Origin: Prevotella sp. oral taxon 475
GTDB taxonomy: Bacteria > Bacteroidota > Bacteroidia > Bacteroidales > Bacteroidaceae
Length of the DNA stretch: 64,000 nt
NCBI RefSeq assembly: GCF_018127805.1
Contig: NZ_CP072334.1
Span: 248,001-312,000 of the forward strand
Direction of reading: 5' to 3'
Part shown: positions 8,899 to 18,259 of the stretch, piece by piece
Numbering within the stretch: the stretch's first letter is position 1
How the letters are laid out: every line of letters begins with the position of its first letter
Program-made: the position numbers and the translations under genes
Notes under the pieces: generated by a model
Told to the model about the DNA's origin: nothing
Database searches by the model: none
The model's input: only the letters and a program-made list of their open reading frames with translations

Positions 8899-9897
8899 AT
8901 GAAAGTTGCAATCGTAGGCGCAAGCGGAGCGGTGGGACAAGAGTTCCTGCGCATCCTGGAAGAAAGAGCATTCCCGATAGACGAGCTTTTGCTCTTTGGG
9001 TCGGAACGTAGTGCTGGTAAGAAGTATGCCTTTAAGGGCAAGGAGCATGAGGTGAGACTGCTGCAACACAACGACGACTTCCGCGGAGTAGACTTCGCTT
9101 TCGTATCGGCTGGCGGCAGCACATCGAAAGCATTTGCCGAGACCATCACGAAGCACGGAGCTGTGATGATCGACAATTCCAGTGCATTCCGGATGGACGA
9201 GGATGTGCCCCTGGTTGTTCCCGAGTGTAATGCCGAGGATGCACTGGTGCGTCCAAAGGGCATTATCGCCAATCCCAACTGCACGACGATTATGATGGTC
9301 GTGGTGTTGCAGCCGCTTGAGCGGTTGTCGCATATTCGCCGTATCCGTGTGGCCAGCTATCAGAGTGCGAGCGGTGCCGGAGCTGCCGCCATGGCCGAGC
9401 TGGAAGAACAATACCGGCAACTCGTGGCGGGAGAAAAGCCTACGGTGGAGAAGTTTCCCCATCAATTGGCTTATAACGTGATTCCGCAAATCGATGTCTT
9501 CACCGACTCGGACTATACGAAGGAGGAAATGAAAATGTTCAACGAGACGCGGAAGATTATGCATACCGACGCTTGCTGCTCGGCTACCTGTGTACGGGTG
9601 AGCTCGCTCCGGTCGCACTCGGAGAGCGTCTGGATAGAGACGCAGCGGCCCATCTCCGTGGAAGAGGCACGGCGCGCCATTGCAGCTGCTCCAGGGTGCA
9701 CGCTGAAAGACGATCCGGGACAGGGTATCTATCCCATGCCCCTCGAGACAGCCGGGCACGACGATATCTACGTGGGCCGCATCCGCAAAGACTTGGCTTG
9801 TGACAACGGACTCACCCTCTGGCTCAGCGGAGACCAAATTCGCAAAGGAGCCGCGCTCAATGCCGTGCAGATTGCCGAATACCTCATCTCGCACTAA
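8899..9897 (+). CDS. asd: Aspartate-semialdehyde dehydrogenase
   Basis: Asd reduces aspartyl phosphate to aspartate semialdehyde with NADPH, feeding lysine, diaminopimelate, threonine and methionine synthesis. The 332-aa protein has the normal length. The NADP-binding [11 protein letters not shown] is at the N-terminus, the catalytic cysteine lies in [10 protein letters not shown], and the substrate-binding region [13 protein letters not shown] follows. The product also feeds the diaminopimelate that MurE in this window should add. A -7-like TACATTTG at 8826-8833 lies upstream but its nearest TTTG is 24 bp away, a little too far. It is divergent from the antiporter gene. Confidence 0.97.
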   Translation: MKVAIVGASGAVGQEFLRILEERAFPIDELLLFGSERSAGKKYAFKGKEHEVRLLQHNDDFRGVDFAFVSAGGSTSKAFAETITKHGAVMIDNSSAFRMDEDVPLVVPECNAEDALVRPKGIIANPNCTTIMMVVVLQPLERLSHIRRIRVASYQSASGAGAAAMAELEEQYRQLVAGEKPTVEKFPHQLAYNVIPQIDVFTDSDYTKEEMKMFNETRKIMHTDACCSATCVRVSSLRSHSESVWIETQRPISVEEARRAIAAAPGCTLKDDPGQGIYPMPLETAGHDDIYVGRIRKDLACDNGLTLWLSGDQIRKGAALNAVQIAEYLISH

Positions 9898-9910
9898 TCC
9901 TCTCCACGTT

Positions 9911-9953
9911 GCCCCGAGATGCTGAGCCGAATGTATGGCGAGCGGCTCGGGGC
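9911..9953 (+). terminator. GC-rich hairpin between asd and lolD
   Basis: GCCCCGAG (9911-9918) pairs perfectly with CTCGGGGC (9946-9953). No T-run follows, so it may slow or stabilise the transcript instead of ending it. Confidence 0.35.
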
Positions 9954-9969
9954 GCATTCGTAAAAGACT

Positions 9970-10623
9970 ATGATCACGACAAAAAACATCACGAAGAGTT
10001 TCGGTTCGGTGCAGGTACTCAAAGGTATTGACTTACACATCGACAAGGGCGAAATTGTTAGCATCGTGGGTCCCAGCGGAGCCGGGAAGACCACGCTTCT
10101 GCAAATCCTCGGTACGCTCGATAGACCCGATGGTGGAGAGGTGAGGGTAGACGGTGTCGACGTGGCGGATCTTTCCACAGGACAGCTCAGCGAATTTCGC
10201 AATCGCCATCTCGGTTTCATCTTTCAGTTCCATCAGTTGTTGCCCGAGTTCACCGCCCTCGAAAACATCCTCATTCCGGCCTACATTGCGGGGACGACGA
10301 AGAGCCGGGCGCAGGAGCGGGCTCAAGAGTTGCTCCGTTTCCTCGACTTATCGCACCGAGCCCAGCACAAACCTGCTCAACTCTCAGGAGGTGAAAAACA
10401 ACGAGTGGCCGTGGCGCGGGCGTTGATCAACCATCCGTCGGTGATTCTGGCCGACGAACCTTCGGGCAGTCTTGATTCGAAGAACAAAGCCGAGCTGCAC
10501 CAGCTCTTCTTCTCTCTGCGTGAGAAGTTCGGGCAGACCTTCGTCATCGTTACACATGATGAAGAGTTGGCTCAACTCACTGACCGCACCATCCATTTGC
10601 GCGATGGCTTGGTGGAAAGATGA
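9970..10623 (+). CDS. lolD: LolD-type ABC transporter ATPase
   Basis: A 217-aa ATPase of the LolD/MacB class. Walker A is GPSGAGKTT, the Q-loop region reads [19 protein letters not shown], the ABC signature LSGGEKQR, and Walker [10 protein letters not shown]. The LolD-type spacing and the phrase [12 protein letters not shown] favour LolCDE, which releases lipoproteins from the inner membrane for transfer to the outer membrane. The permease partners are not adjacent. The next locus encodes a large lipoprotein, and a LolA-like gene occurs at 52.8 kb, but neither is evidence for a dedicated link. A related FtsE/MacB-type exporter ATPase is the alternative. Confidence 0.88.
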   Translation: MITTKNITKSFGSVQVLKGIDLHIDKGEIVSIVGPSGAGKTTLLQILGTLDRPDGGEVRVDGVDVADLSTGQLSEFRNRHLGFIFQFHQLLPEFTALENILIPAYIAGTTKSRAQERAQELLRFLDLSHRAQHKPAQLSGGEKQRVAVARALINHPSVILADEPSGSLDSKNKAELHQLFFSLREKFGQTFVIVTHDEELAQLTDRTIHLRDGLVER

Positions 10624-10639
10624 TGAAAAGAGAGCGGAA

Positions 10640-10671
10640 TTTGCCCATATCAAAAGATTGTGCTACCTTTG
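10640..10671 (+). promoter_or_regulatory. Consensus Bacteroidetes promoter of the fimbrillin locus
   Basis: TTTG (10640-10643), exactly 20 bp, then TACCTTTG (10664-10671): a perfect match to the -33/-7 consensus. It lies just after the lolD stop and should start a roughly 380-nt leader that contains the AC microsatellite before the 74-aa peptide gene. Confidence 0.75.
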
Positions 10672-10819
10672 CCGCCGTGTTTTAGGTCATATCGCAAAGG
10701 ATATATTATAATAATGTGTAGCGTACATCTCCATACAGGTATAACAACGGGGCAGAAAAGGGCGAACTTTTCTGCATCTTTTAACGCCCATTATTTGGTA
10801 GTGTCGCAGGAATTCGCTA

Positions 10820-10872
<53 letters not shown>

Positions 10873-10944
10873 GTTCGCACCTATTGTAGTGTAACACTTT
10901 TTAGCTTTCTCTTACGCGCGCGCGAAGCGAGCGCAACCCCCATT

Positions 10945-10974
10945 AGCAAAGGGCTCTTCGGAGTTCCCTTTGCT
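10945..10974 (+). terminator. Terminator or attenuator hairpin in the fimbrillin leader
   Basis: AGCAAAGGG (10945-10953) pairs with CCCTTTGCT (10966-10974), and an inner CTC-TTCG-GAG extends the stem. TCTCTTTT follows immediately. It has the form of an intrinsic terminator but stands 90 bp before the 74-aa peptide gene, inside the leader, so it could attenuate that transcript. Confidence 0.6.
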
Positions 10975-11063
10975 TCTCTTTTCGTGCCTGCTACCCGCAG
11001 TGATGAAAGAAGAATGAATCGCATTTTTCCCCATATGTTTTATCTATAAATTTTAATTGTGTT

Positions 11064-11288
11064 ATGAAAAGAAATCAAGTCAGCAGTCGAGCCTACAGCT
11101 CGCCCCAAATTCAAATCATTTGTTTGCAACAGGAGGTCGGCCTCCTGGCCGCCAGTCCCCAGGTGCAGCCCGGAGGGGGCGGCAGCGGTAACATCGGTGT
11201 CAAACCCTTAGACCCCGACGAAGAGGAAGTGGCCGGTGCCAAACCCTGGAGCGGATGGCTCTGGGAAGAGGAGACGATTGAGAAGTAA
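11064..11288 (+). CDS. Small acidic peptide of unknown function preceding fimbrillin
   Basis: A 74-aa protein with a basic N-terminus (MKRNQVSSRAYSSPQ), a hydrophobic core IQIICLQQEVGLLAASP, a glycine run (PGGGGSG) and an acidic, Trp-rich tail (GWLWEEE). There is no ordinary signal peptide and no recognised domain. From memory, short proteins with a LLAASP-like motif followed by a Gly-rich acidic tail are common in Prevotella and often sit beside surface-protein genes; none has a role I know of. It is 140 bp upstream of the fimbrillin-family gene, in the same transcription unit by position. The gap between them has a short AGTAGTAA-type simple repeat (11286-11318). Confidence 0.65.
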   Translation: MKRNQVSSRAYSSPQIQIICLQQEVGLLAASPQVQPGGGGSGNIGVKPLDPDEEEVAGAKPWSGWLWEEETIEK

Positions 11289-11428
11289 GTAGTAAAGGTA
11301 CTAAAGTAGTAAAGTAGTAGCTTCACGCCCTCTCCGCTAACAACCGCGGATCATCACCGTCGATCACAACCGTGTAGCGGTGAGATGTCTTAGAGCAAAG
11401 CGCGCTACTCCAATAAAGAATAACAACA

Positions 11429-14281
11429 ATGAAACATTCCTATTCCATTCTTCATCGATGCCTTGCCGCCATGCTGGCCGGCATCGCCTGTCTGTCCATC
11501 GGCTCTTGTGCCGACGACAATATCAGTAGCCAACAAGAGCAGGGCGATCTCGGTGCCACCGTCTCCTTCGATGTGAGCACCGCGCAGGAAAACCGACTGT
11601 CCCAGCCGCAGAATGCCCCCGCCACGCGTGCCGCCATCGCCGCGCGTCTGAGCACAGAGGGCCTCACCTTAGCAGACCTCGCACCGCGCCGCCACGCCGT
11701 CAAAGGCCTGACCGAGGCTTGCATCGTAGAGACCACCCTTGAGGGCGTCACCCCCGTGCTGCCCCAACCCGGCACACGCGCCAACGTCAAGACGGCCATC
11801 GACGCCCGCTTCACCTCGTCGGCCTGCCGCAGCAACACCCAAGGCGATACCCAAGGCAAGCCCGAATGGTTCGACAATCGACCCACCAACGCCACCGGTA
11901 GCCTCGTCACGCCCCTGCAATGGGCCTGGTCGCAACGCTATGCCCGCTTCTATTCCGTTTTTCCTGAGGCCACCACAGCTAATGGCATCGCCATGACCGA
12001 CGGCACCCATGCCGGCGCACCCCAGGTGACCTTCCAGGTAAAGGAGAACGTCAAAGACCAGGTCGACCTGATGACGGCTTGCTCGGGCGAGGTGGAGTAT
12101 ACCACACGCCACCAGGCCCCCAACACGAGCCTTGAGTTCCGCCATGCCCTCACGGCCGTACAGTTTGCCGTGGGCCAAGACCTCTCGTGGAACAAACGCA
12201 TCACCAAGGTAGAGATCAAGAACGCCTATAGCAAGGGTGTCTACACCTTGCCTGCCGACAAGAACACGGACGGAAGCTGGGATGACGGCAGCCTGACCGA
12301 GAGGAAAGACTTCGCCCTCGACCTCTCGGCCTCGCCCATCGATGTGAACAAAGCCCCCAACACGGTGTTGATGGGTAACACAGGCGACAACTACACCTTT
12401 TATATGATACCGCAGAGCCTGGCCGGCGTCTCTATTGTCATCACGTTGGAGAACACCAGCGGCAGCACCCATCCTAACAACACCATCACGCTGAACTTCA
12501 CCGGAGGAAAATGGAAACCCGGAACGACGAAGCTCTACAAGCTGAGTCAAACCTCGAGCAACTGGAGCTATGACATCACCGTGACGAAGCGACCCGCCGC
12601 GGCAGCTTACAACGAAAACAAGAGCGGTACCTACGGCATCACCAGCATCCGCACGGCACCCGACGGCACCCAGCGGTCGGCTCCCTGGCGGGTGAAGGAG
12701 TATAGCTTTGATGGCGGCCTGACGTGGGTGACGACGATCCCTGCGGGCCACTGGTTCAAGGGATTAGACAAGACTGAGGGCGGTACTAACTTTACCACCG
12801 TGGGCGAGGAACAAGGTCAGGCCACGTTAGAGACAGGCAACCTTAAAGACCTACTCAAAGAGCGCAACGACGCCCTTAAACTTAACCCTAAAGGCACTTC
12901 CTCCGCCTATTACGACCTTTCGATGCACGACATCAAGGGCAACACCCGGGCTGCGCGCAGCACGGCCAACTGCTATGTCATCTCTCATCCGGGCTTCTAC
13001 AAACTGCCCTTGGTGTATGGCAACGCCATTACCAACGGAACGAGCAATACAGCGTCTTACACCGGCACTCCCACTGTAGTGAAATACAACAATACTGATG
13101 TTATTTTACACAACTTTAAAGACCACAACGGTACTAATATTGATAACCCATGGATTGAAAAGACGAACGGCGGGGCTAATAGCGGTATCGACGGTGCTCA
13201 GATTGTTTGGGAAGACGAGAAAGATTTGGTCCAGAACCTCGCTATCGATCACGATGCCGCAGGTGATGGTTACCTCCAGTTTGAAGTAAAAGCCGAGCAT
13301 ATCAAAAACGGCAATGCCGTGGTGGCGGTCAAGAAAGGCAATACCATTGTCTGGTCTTGGCACCTATGGTTTGCGCCTGACTATGTGCTCGATCCTATTC
13401 CCGTGGTCAACCGCACTACGCCCACAGCCTACACTTATAAATTCTCTACTGAAAACCTCGGTTGGAAATATACCTCTTGGAACGGTTCTGCCTATCAGCA
13501 GCCGCGGAGCGTGAAGGTGCGCGTAGAGCAGTTGGGCGGGCCTAAGAAGCAGGCAGAGTTCACCATCACGCAGAATCCCGGCAGCACAAAAGCGGGCAGC
13601 AACACGCTCTATCAGTGGGGTCGTAAGGATGCCTTCCCCGGCGGACTGACTGGAAACACGGAGCCAGTGCTCTATCCCTCCGGAACTCACTTATTCAACA
13701 AGAACGCGGGCGACAATAACATCTCTATCCCAAGTTTTATCCAGAACCCAGGAAGCTTCTACGTTTGGGGAAGCGGTGCGCATTGGTATCCTCAGAGCTA
13801 TGGTGATCCCGCGGGTTACTCTTATTACAACCTATGGTCTGCCAACAATACCACTAAGCAGATGCCCAATACCGGTAACGATCTTCCTGTGGTCAAAACG
13901 GTTTACGACCCCAGCCCTGTGGGCTTCCACCTGCCTGCCAACAACGCCTTTACGCGGTTCACCACCACGGGACTCAGATCCACTAAAGTAGAAGAGATAA
14001 ATGTGCAGGGCACGAAGGATTGGAACAATTTCAGTGCCAACTTTGGTTGGAACTTCTGGACAGACGGCAGCAATATCTCCACGGTCTACTTCCCCGCTTC
14101 GGGCATGCGCAACAGTGCCAATGGTTCGCCCGCCGGCGTGAGGTTCGGCACTGTCGGTTGGTCGGCCGTTCCGAGCGGCGTGGACGGCGGTCTCTCCCTG
14201 AACTTCGGCTCGGGCTACGTGTATCCGCTGGACGATCTCCGTCGGGCTGAGGGCTGCACCGTGCGGCCCGTGACGGAATAA
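11429..14281 (+). CDS. Fimbrillin-family lipoprotein with FISUMP-like C-terminal domain
   Basis: A 950-aa surface lipoprotein. The signal peptide ends in a lipobox (LSIGSC, Cys27). The N-terminal half resembles the Mfa1/FimA-like fimbrillin domain (FRHALTAVQFAVGQDLSW, MIPQSLAGVSIVITLEN). The C-terminal 220 residues carry FISUMP-type features: LYQWGRKDAFPGG, YDPSPVGFHLP, VYFPASGMRNSANG and the closing GCTVRPVTE. Fimbrillins are exported as lipoproteins and polymerise after Arg-specific cleavage; this protein is far longer than a fimbrial shaft subunit and is more likely a tip or stand-alone adhesin. The leader with its microsatellite suggests variable expression. No other fimbrial genes are adjacent. 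Confidence 0.82.
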   Translation: MKHSYSILHRCLAAMLAGIACLSIGSCADDNISSQQEQGDLGATVSFDVSTAQENRLSQPQNAPATRAAIAARLSTEGLTLADLAPRRHAVKGLTEACIVETTLEGVTPVLPQPGTRANVKTAIDARFTSSACRSNTQGDTQGKPEWFDNRPTNATGSLVTPLQWAWSQRYARFYSVFPEATTANGIAMTDGTHAGAPQVTFQVKENVKDQVDLMTACSGEVEYTTRHQAPNTSLEFRHALTAVQFAVGQDLSWNKRITKVEIKNAYSKGVYTLPADKNTDGSWDDGSLTERKDFALDLSASPIDVNKAPNTVLMGNTGDNYTFYMIPQSLAGVSIVITLENTSGSTHPNNTITLNFTGGKWKPGTTKLYKLSQTSSNWSYDITVTKRPAAAAYNENKSGTYGITSIRTAPDGTQRSAPWRVKEYSFDGGLTWVTTIPAGHWFKGLDKTEGGTNFTTVGEEQGQATLETGNLKDLLKERNDALKLNPKGTSSAYYDLSMHDIKGNTRAARSTANCYVISHPGFYKLPLVYGNAITNGTSNTASYTGTPTVVKYNNTDVILHNFKDHNGTNIDNPWIEKTNGGANSGIDGAQIVWEDEKDLVQNLAIDHDAAGDGYLQFEVKAEHIKNGNAVVAVKKGNTIVWSWHLWFAPDYVLDPIPVVNRTTPTAYTYKFSTENLGWKYTSWNGSAYQQPRSVKVRVEQLGGPKKQAEFTITQNPGSTKAGSNTLYQWGRKDAFPGGLTGNTEPVLYPSGTHLFNKNAGDNNISIPSFIQNPGSFYVWGSGAHWYPQSYGDPAGYSYYNLWSANNTTKQMPNTGNDLPVVKTVYDPSPVGFHLPANNAFTRFTTTGLRSTKVEEINVQGTKDWNNFSANFGWNFWTDGSNISTVYFPASGMRNSANGSPAGVRFGTVGWSAVPSGVDGGLSLNFGSGYVYPLDDLRRAEGCTVRPVTE

Positions 14282-14314
14282 AACACAAAAACGGCCTATA
14301 ACCATCATCTAAAA

Positions 14315-14424
14315 TAGCAGAGGTGACTTCCCGCACATCGGGAGGTCACCTCTTGCGTATCGGGAGATCACCTCTCATACATCAGGAGATCACCTCCCAT
14401 GAATCGTGAGGTCATCTGCTATAT
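14315..14424 (+). repeat. Tandem array of 22-bp units with GAGGTCACCTC core
   Basis: Four consecutive 22-bp units begin at 14337, 14359, 14381 and 14403 with ATCGGGAGRTCACCTC or close variants; a diverged fifth unit precedes them on the opposite sense (AGAGGTGACTTCCC). The core GAGGTCACCTC is nearly self-complementary, so adjacent units can pair. It begins 34 bp after the fimbrillin stop. It may serve as a terminator or a protein-binding array. Confidence 0.85.
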
Positions 14425-14488
14425 TCTGAAATCGTATTTGCCACCTATTGGGAACACTGTGTGTAAACAACCCCAACGGGGTTGATCC

Positions 14489-14976
14489 GTTGGTAGAGCA
14501 GGGTTGGCGAGTGAAGCGAGCCTACCCTGTTTAAGCGGCCCCCACCCATAACAACCCCAACGGGGTTGGTCTGTTTTCATAAAAAAGTCCTCTAACTCAG
14601 GAGATCAAAATAATCCCTCCAACCCCTTAACTTAAGGGATCTAAACAGACCAAGACCTACGGCCTTGTTTTCTCTTTTCACGCCGTAAACAGGGTAGGCT
14701 CGCTTCACTCGCCAACCCTGCTCTACCAACAGACCAACCGCTATGCGGTTGTTGGCGTGAGGGATGTTTGGTATCTATTCTGAATAAGTTGCCAATGGGT
14801 TAATCACGATGCGGTAGGGGAGAGACCAAGACCTACGGCCTTGTTTTCTCTTTGTACGTCGTAGACAGGGTAGGCTCGTTTCACTCGCCAACCCTGCTCT
14901 ACCAACAGACCAACCGCTACGCGGTTGTTAGTGTGAGGGATGTTGGGCATCTGTTCCGAATAGGTTGTTAATAGAT
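14489..14976. repeat. Duplicated and inverted intergenic repeats
   Basis: A module of about 150 bp occurs twice in direct orientation, 14647-14800 and 14823-14976 (offset 176 bp). Each begins AGACCAAGACCTACGG and contains the hairpin module CAGGGTaGGCTCG...CGCCaACCCTG. The hairpin module with its flank also occurs inverted at 14489-14532. Short palindromes CAACCCCAACGGGGTTG lie around 14468 and 14552. No open frame of note crosses the region. A degraded hairpin module recurs at 40165-40205 and near 56185. Confidence 0.8.
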
Positions 14977-14998
14977 CAACCGCTGTGCATTTATTCTG

Positions 14999-15113
14999 AA
15001 TCAGTTGTCCAGTTGATGAGTGAATAAGTTGACGAAATAACGAGGCGATTTGCTTTTAAGTTGACGAGTTGGCAGGAAGGAAACTTCCTTCTTCACTCGT
15101 CAACTTAAAAACA
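14999..15113. repeat. GTTGACGAGT-word repeat tract
   Basis: Words such as AGTTGTCCAGTTGATGAGT, AAGTTGACGAGTTGG and the inverted ACTCGTCAACTT fill the gap before the convergent gene end at 15140. AAGTTGACGAGT and ACTCGTCAACTT can form a stem. Same family as 3205-3285, 5040-5190 and 26678-26795. Confidence 0.6.
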
Positions 15114-15139
15114 GTTGGGTGGAACGTTAGAGCAGAACC

Positions 15140-16906
15140 TCAGTTGAGCATAAGGCACATTTCGGGCTCTTCGGTGGCAAAGAGAAAGTTGGGGAGCTCT
15201 TCGATGCGCAGTCGGCGGGCGTTGACATCGGGTTCGTCGGTCTTTTTGACGCGTCCGTTTTTGAGGATGTAATAAGCGTTGTTCATCGGGATGTCGTGGT
15301 CGTCTTGCACCCGTAGCACGCAGTGAGCTTCGGGATGGTGTTGCGCATAAAGGCACAGGGCCTTGTGAGCGTTGATGACGCGAATCATGCCCTGTATGGG
15401 TTGGGTGGCAGGATGATAGTGGGGGCCGGCCAGTCGGATGTCTTCTTGAACGATGTCGAAGTTATTGCGGGTGTGCAAAAGGACGCAGGACTTGGTGCGT
15501 TGCGCTTGATCGAAGTCCTCGAACGATAACCTCTCAATGTCTGCCGGCGGCGGAGTGCAGGTGATTTGGGGGGCATATCCGCAGCGAGCATACCAGGCAT
15601 AGAGCCATTCTTGGGCTGGGATGAGTTCGGCAAAGACCACCTCTTTGTAATAGAGTGAGAAGTGAGCCTGACGCATCAGATTGTCGGCCACGCCCTGTTG
15701 GCGGTAGTCGGGGTGGGTGCTCACGCCGCTGATGTAGGCTGTATGCACCTCGGAGCCGTGGTAGAGTAGGGTGTAAGGAAGGGTTTGCAGGGCGGCTACA
15801 ACCTGCCGATCGAGCTGACAGACAATGTTATATCGGGGATGATAAACACGGTTGAAGTAGAGATCGATAAACGCATCTGAATCGTTGAAGACGAGTTTCC
15901 ACAGCGCGCGCGTCTCGCTTTTGATGCGATCCTGGTCCTCGAAGTCGGCCAGGGGATATTTTTCCATCACCACATTCTTCTCAAGAAGGATGTCGGGGTG
16001 ATAGGATTCCTTGGCTCTTCGCAGACCTTCGTCGCCCAAATCCTCTTCGCGATTGATGTAATAATACTGTTCGGGCAGGTGTTTGACGAACTCCTGGTTG
16101 ATGATTGCAAAGGCTCCTTCATAGCCCACGTCAGCCTTCTCTACACAAACGTCGAAAGTGGTTTGATTGATGGGACAGCCGAAGCTGAAAGCCACGAGCC
16201 GATCGTCTATCCAAATGCTGCCACCTACAAGGCCGATGCGCTCCCAGCGGTTGAAAGCCCGCGTCATCGACCGCAGCTCTTCCGACAGACTTTCGTCTAA
16301 GTCGGCCTCGTCGGTATCGTCTTTCGACACCCTGCGCCACTGCTTTTCCAACTCCAAACACTGTGGGATGAGTTCGGGTGTGAGCTCCCGATACTCGTAA
16401 TTGGGATAAAGACTCTTGAACTTATTGATGTGATTCCGCTTGCTTTGCAACTTCTTTCCCGAGAGGTTCACCAGTTTTTCGCGGGTGTAGATATAGTCGG
16501 CAAAGTCGCGATTAGGCTTGATGTCGAACGTGTCGGGGAAGCGTTGTTCCAGCAAATCGCGCATATAATGGCACACACCCATCATCAAGAAGGGATGCCC
16601 CATGGCGATAGCGTCGTCTCGAATCTGGCGTATCACGTCGATAGAACACTCGTCGCAGGGTTTCACCTTCCACGTACCGTCGCCCTGGGGCTGTGGTTTG
16701 GCCACGGGCATCATGTAAGCCAGGTGGCGGTGATAGTGGAAACGGAAGACGAGATAGTCGTCTACGATGGCGAATTGTGTGTTATAAAGATATTTCCAAC
16801 TGATGAGATTGGCAAATGAGAGGTCACAGTTTTGCCGTTCGCCCCAAAGCGTATAGCTTTGAATGAGGGGGCGGTCGTCGGTCATCAAGTCTTTAAATTG
16901 AATCAT
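15140..16906 (-). CDS. DUF2156 (LPG-synthase-like) and GNAT acetyltransferase fusion
   Basis: A 588-aa cytoplasmic protein with two acyltransferase-type halves. Residues 1-290 match the DUF2156/phosphatidylglycerol lysyltransferase C-terminal fold (DYIYTREKLVNLSGKKLQ, KRNHINKFKSLYP, FGCPINQTTFDVCVEKADVG, YYINREEDLGDEGLRRAKES). Residues about 320-480 are a GNAT domain with the acetyl-CoA motif VSTHPDYRQQGVADNLM. A final 100 residues are unassigned. No membrane domain is present, so it is not a full MprF. Substrate is unknown; aminoacyl or acyl transfer is inference. It is divergent from pta with a 285-bp gap. Confidence 0.82.
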   Translation of the reverse strand: MIQFKDLMTDDRPLIQSYTLWGERQNCDLSFANLISWKYLYNTQFAIVDDYLVFRFHYHRHLAYMMPVAKPQPQGDGTWKVKPCDECSIDVIRQIRDDAIAMGHPFLMMGVCHYMRDLLEQRFPDTFDIKPNRDFADYIYTREKLVNLSGKKLQSKRNHINKFKSLYPNYEYRELTPELIPQCLELEKQWRRVSKDDTDEADLDESLSEELRSMTRAFNRWERIGLVGGSIWIDDRLVAFSFGCPINQTTFDVCVEKADVGYEGAFAIINQEFVKHLPEQYYYINREEDLGDEGLRRAKESYHPDILLEKNVVMEKYPLADFEDQDRIKSETRALWKLVFNDSDAFIDLYFNRVYHPRYNIVCQLDRQVVAALQTLPYTLLYHGSEVHTAYISGVSTHPDYRQQGVADNLMRQAHFSLYYKEVVFAELIPAQEWLYAWYARCGYAPQITCTPPPADIERLSFEDFDQAQRTKSCVLLHTRNNFDIVQEDIRLAGPHYHPATQPIQGMIRVINAHKALCLYAQHHPEAHCVLRVQDDHDIPMNNAYYILKNGRVKKTDEPDVNARRLRIEELPNFLFATEEPEMCLMLN

Positions 16907-17119
16907 AGCTGGGTTCTTGGGGTTGGTGAAACATTCTTTGCTCGCTTTTCGAAAAGGGCGTTCCCGAGTTCATCCGTCTGAAAGACGAGCTCCTGTCGCA
17001 TCCTTTTCAATAGGAAATAGCAACACTCTCCACACTCGAAGACCGATAAACGCGCAAACTTCTACTACAAAATTATCAACTTTTATCTGATAAACAAAGT
17101 CCATGCAGTTTATTTTTCT

Positions 17120-17127
17120 TACTTTTG
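17120..17127 (+). promoter_or_regulatory. Promoter -7 element upstream of pta
   Basis: TACTTTTG matches TAnnTTTG, 65 bp before the pta start. No TTTG is found at the normal -33 distance. Confidence 0.4.
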
Positions 17128-17191
17128 CAAAGTAGAAATAGCATTCCGGCTACTTGAAACAACGCATTAAAAACCAATTCAACATCAAAAA

Positions 17192-18214
17192 ATGGACTTA
17201 TTACAGCAAATCATAGAGCGTGCCAAGAGCGACAAACAACGCATCGTTCTGCCCGAAGCAACGGAAGAACGCACGCTGAGAGCGGCCGACCGCATATTGG
17301 CAGACGACATTGCCGACCTCATTCTCATCGGTAATCCTGCCGAAATTCATAAGTTGGCCGAGGCAAGAGGCCTTTCTCATATCGACAAAGCCACCATCAT
17401 CGACCCGCAGAATAACCCCAGGAGCGAAGAGTATGCTACTCTCTTGGCCGAGTTGCGTAAAAAGAAAGGTATGACTTTGGAGCAAGCTCGCGAACTGGTG
17501 AAGAACAATCTCTATCTCGGTTGCATGATTATTAAGACCGAAGGGGCTGACGGACAAATCTCGGGAGCCCTCAGCACCACTGGCGACACCTTACGGCCAG
17601 CCCTGCAAATCATCAAGTGTGCGCCGGGCGTGACTTGCGTCAGCGGAGCCATGTTGCTGGTAACCGATCAGAAACAGTATGGCGAGAACGGCGTGATTGT
17701 GATGGGCGACGTGGCCGTTACCCCCATGCCCGATGCCGCACAGCTGGCTCAGATCGCCGTATGTACGGCTGTAACGGCGCGCTGCGTGGCCAATTTCGAC
17801 GACCCGCGTGTAGCTATGCTCAGCTTTTCTACCAAAGGCAGCGCGAGCCACGAGGTAGTAGACAAGGTGGTGGAGGCCACCAGACTGGCTAAAGCCATGG
17901 CCCCCGACTTGCGTATCGACGGCGAGTTGCAGGCCGATGCGGCTTTGGTGCCCTCTGTAGGTCAGAAGAAAGCTCCGGGAAGTGCGATCGCTGGCAATGC
18001 CAATGTGCTCGTTGTGCCCAACCTCGAGGTAGGAAACATCGGTTACAAACTGGTGCAACGCTTGGGCAACGCTATCGCCATCGGGCCGATTCTGCAAGGC
18101 ATCGCCCGCCCTGTGAACGATCTTAGCCGTGGCTGCTCTGTGGAAGACATCTATTATATGGTGGCCATCACAGCCTGTCAGGCACAAGATGCCAAGAAAT
18201 GTCACCATGCCTAA
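17192..18214 (+). CDS. pta: Phosphate acetyltransferase
   Basis: Pta converts acetyl-CoA and phosphate to acetyl phosphate. The 340-aa length is that of the short, catalytic-domain-only form. Visible family features include IVLPEATEERTLRAA at the N-terminus, GALSTTGDTLRPALQIIK, and the C-terminal VGNIGYKLVQRLGNAIAIGP and RPVNDLSRGCSVEDI. With ackA, 45 bp downstream on the same strand, it forms the acetate-producing, ATP-yielding route expected of an anaerobic fermenter. The two genes are almost certainly one operon ending at the terminator at 19624. Confidence 0.97.
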   Translation: MDLLQQIIERAKSDKQRIVLPEATEERTLRAADRILADDIADLILIGNPAEIHKLAEARGLSHIDKATIIDPQNNPRSEEYATLLAELRKKKGMTLEQARELVKNNLYLGCMIIKTEGADGQISGALSTTGDTLRPALQIIKCAPGVTCVSGAMLLVTDQKQYGENGVIVMGDVAVTPMPDAAQLAQIAVCTAVTARCVANFDDPRVAMLSFSTKGSASHEVVDKVVEATRLAKAMAPDLRIDGELQADAALVPSVGQKKAPGSAIAGNANVLVVPNLEVGNIGYKLVQRLGNAIAIGPILQGIARPVNDLSRGCSVEDIYYMVAITACQAQDAKKCHHA

Positions 18215-18259
18215 CCGCCTACTTCATCGACTTAAGCATTCAATAACTTATCGACGTAT

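Noticed and set aside
14489-14976. Insertion sequence or MITE remnant
   Set aside because: No transposase frame, no terminal inverted repeats flanking a unit and no target duplication could be seen.
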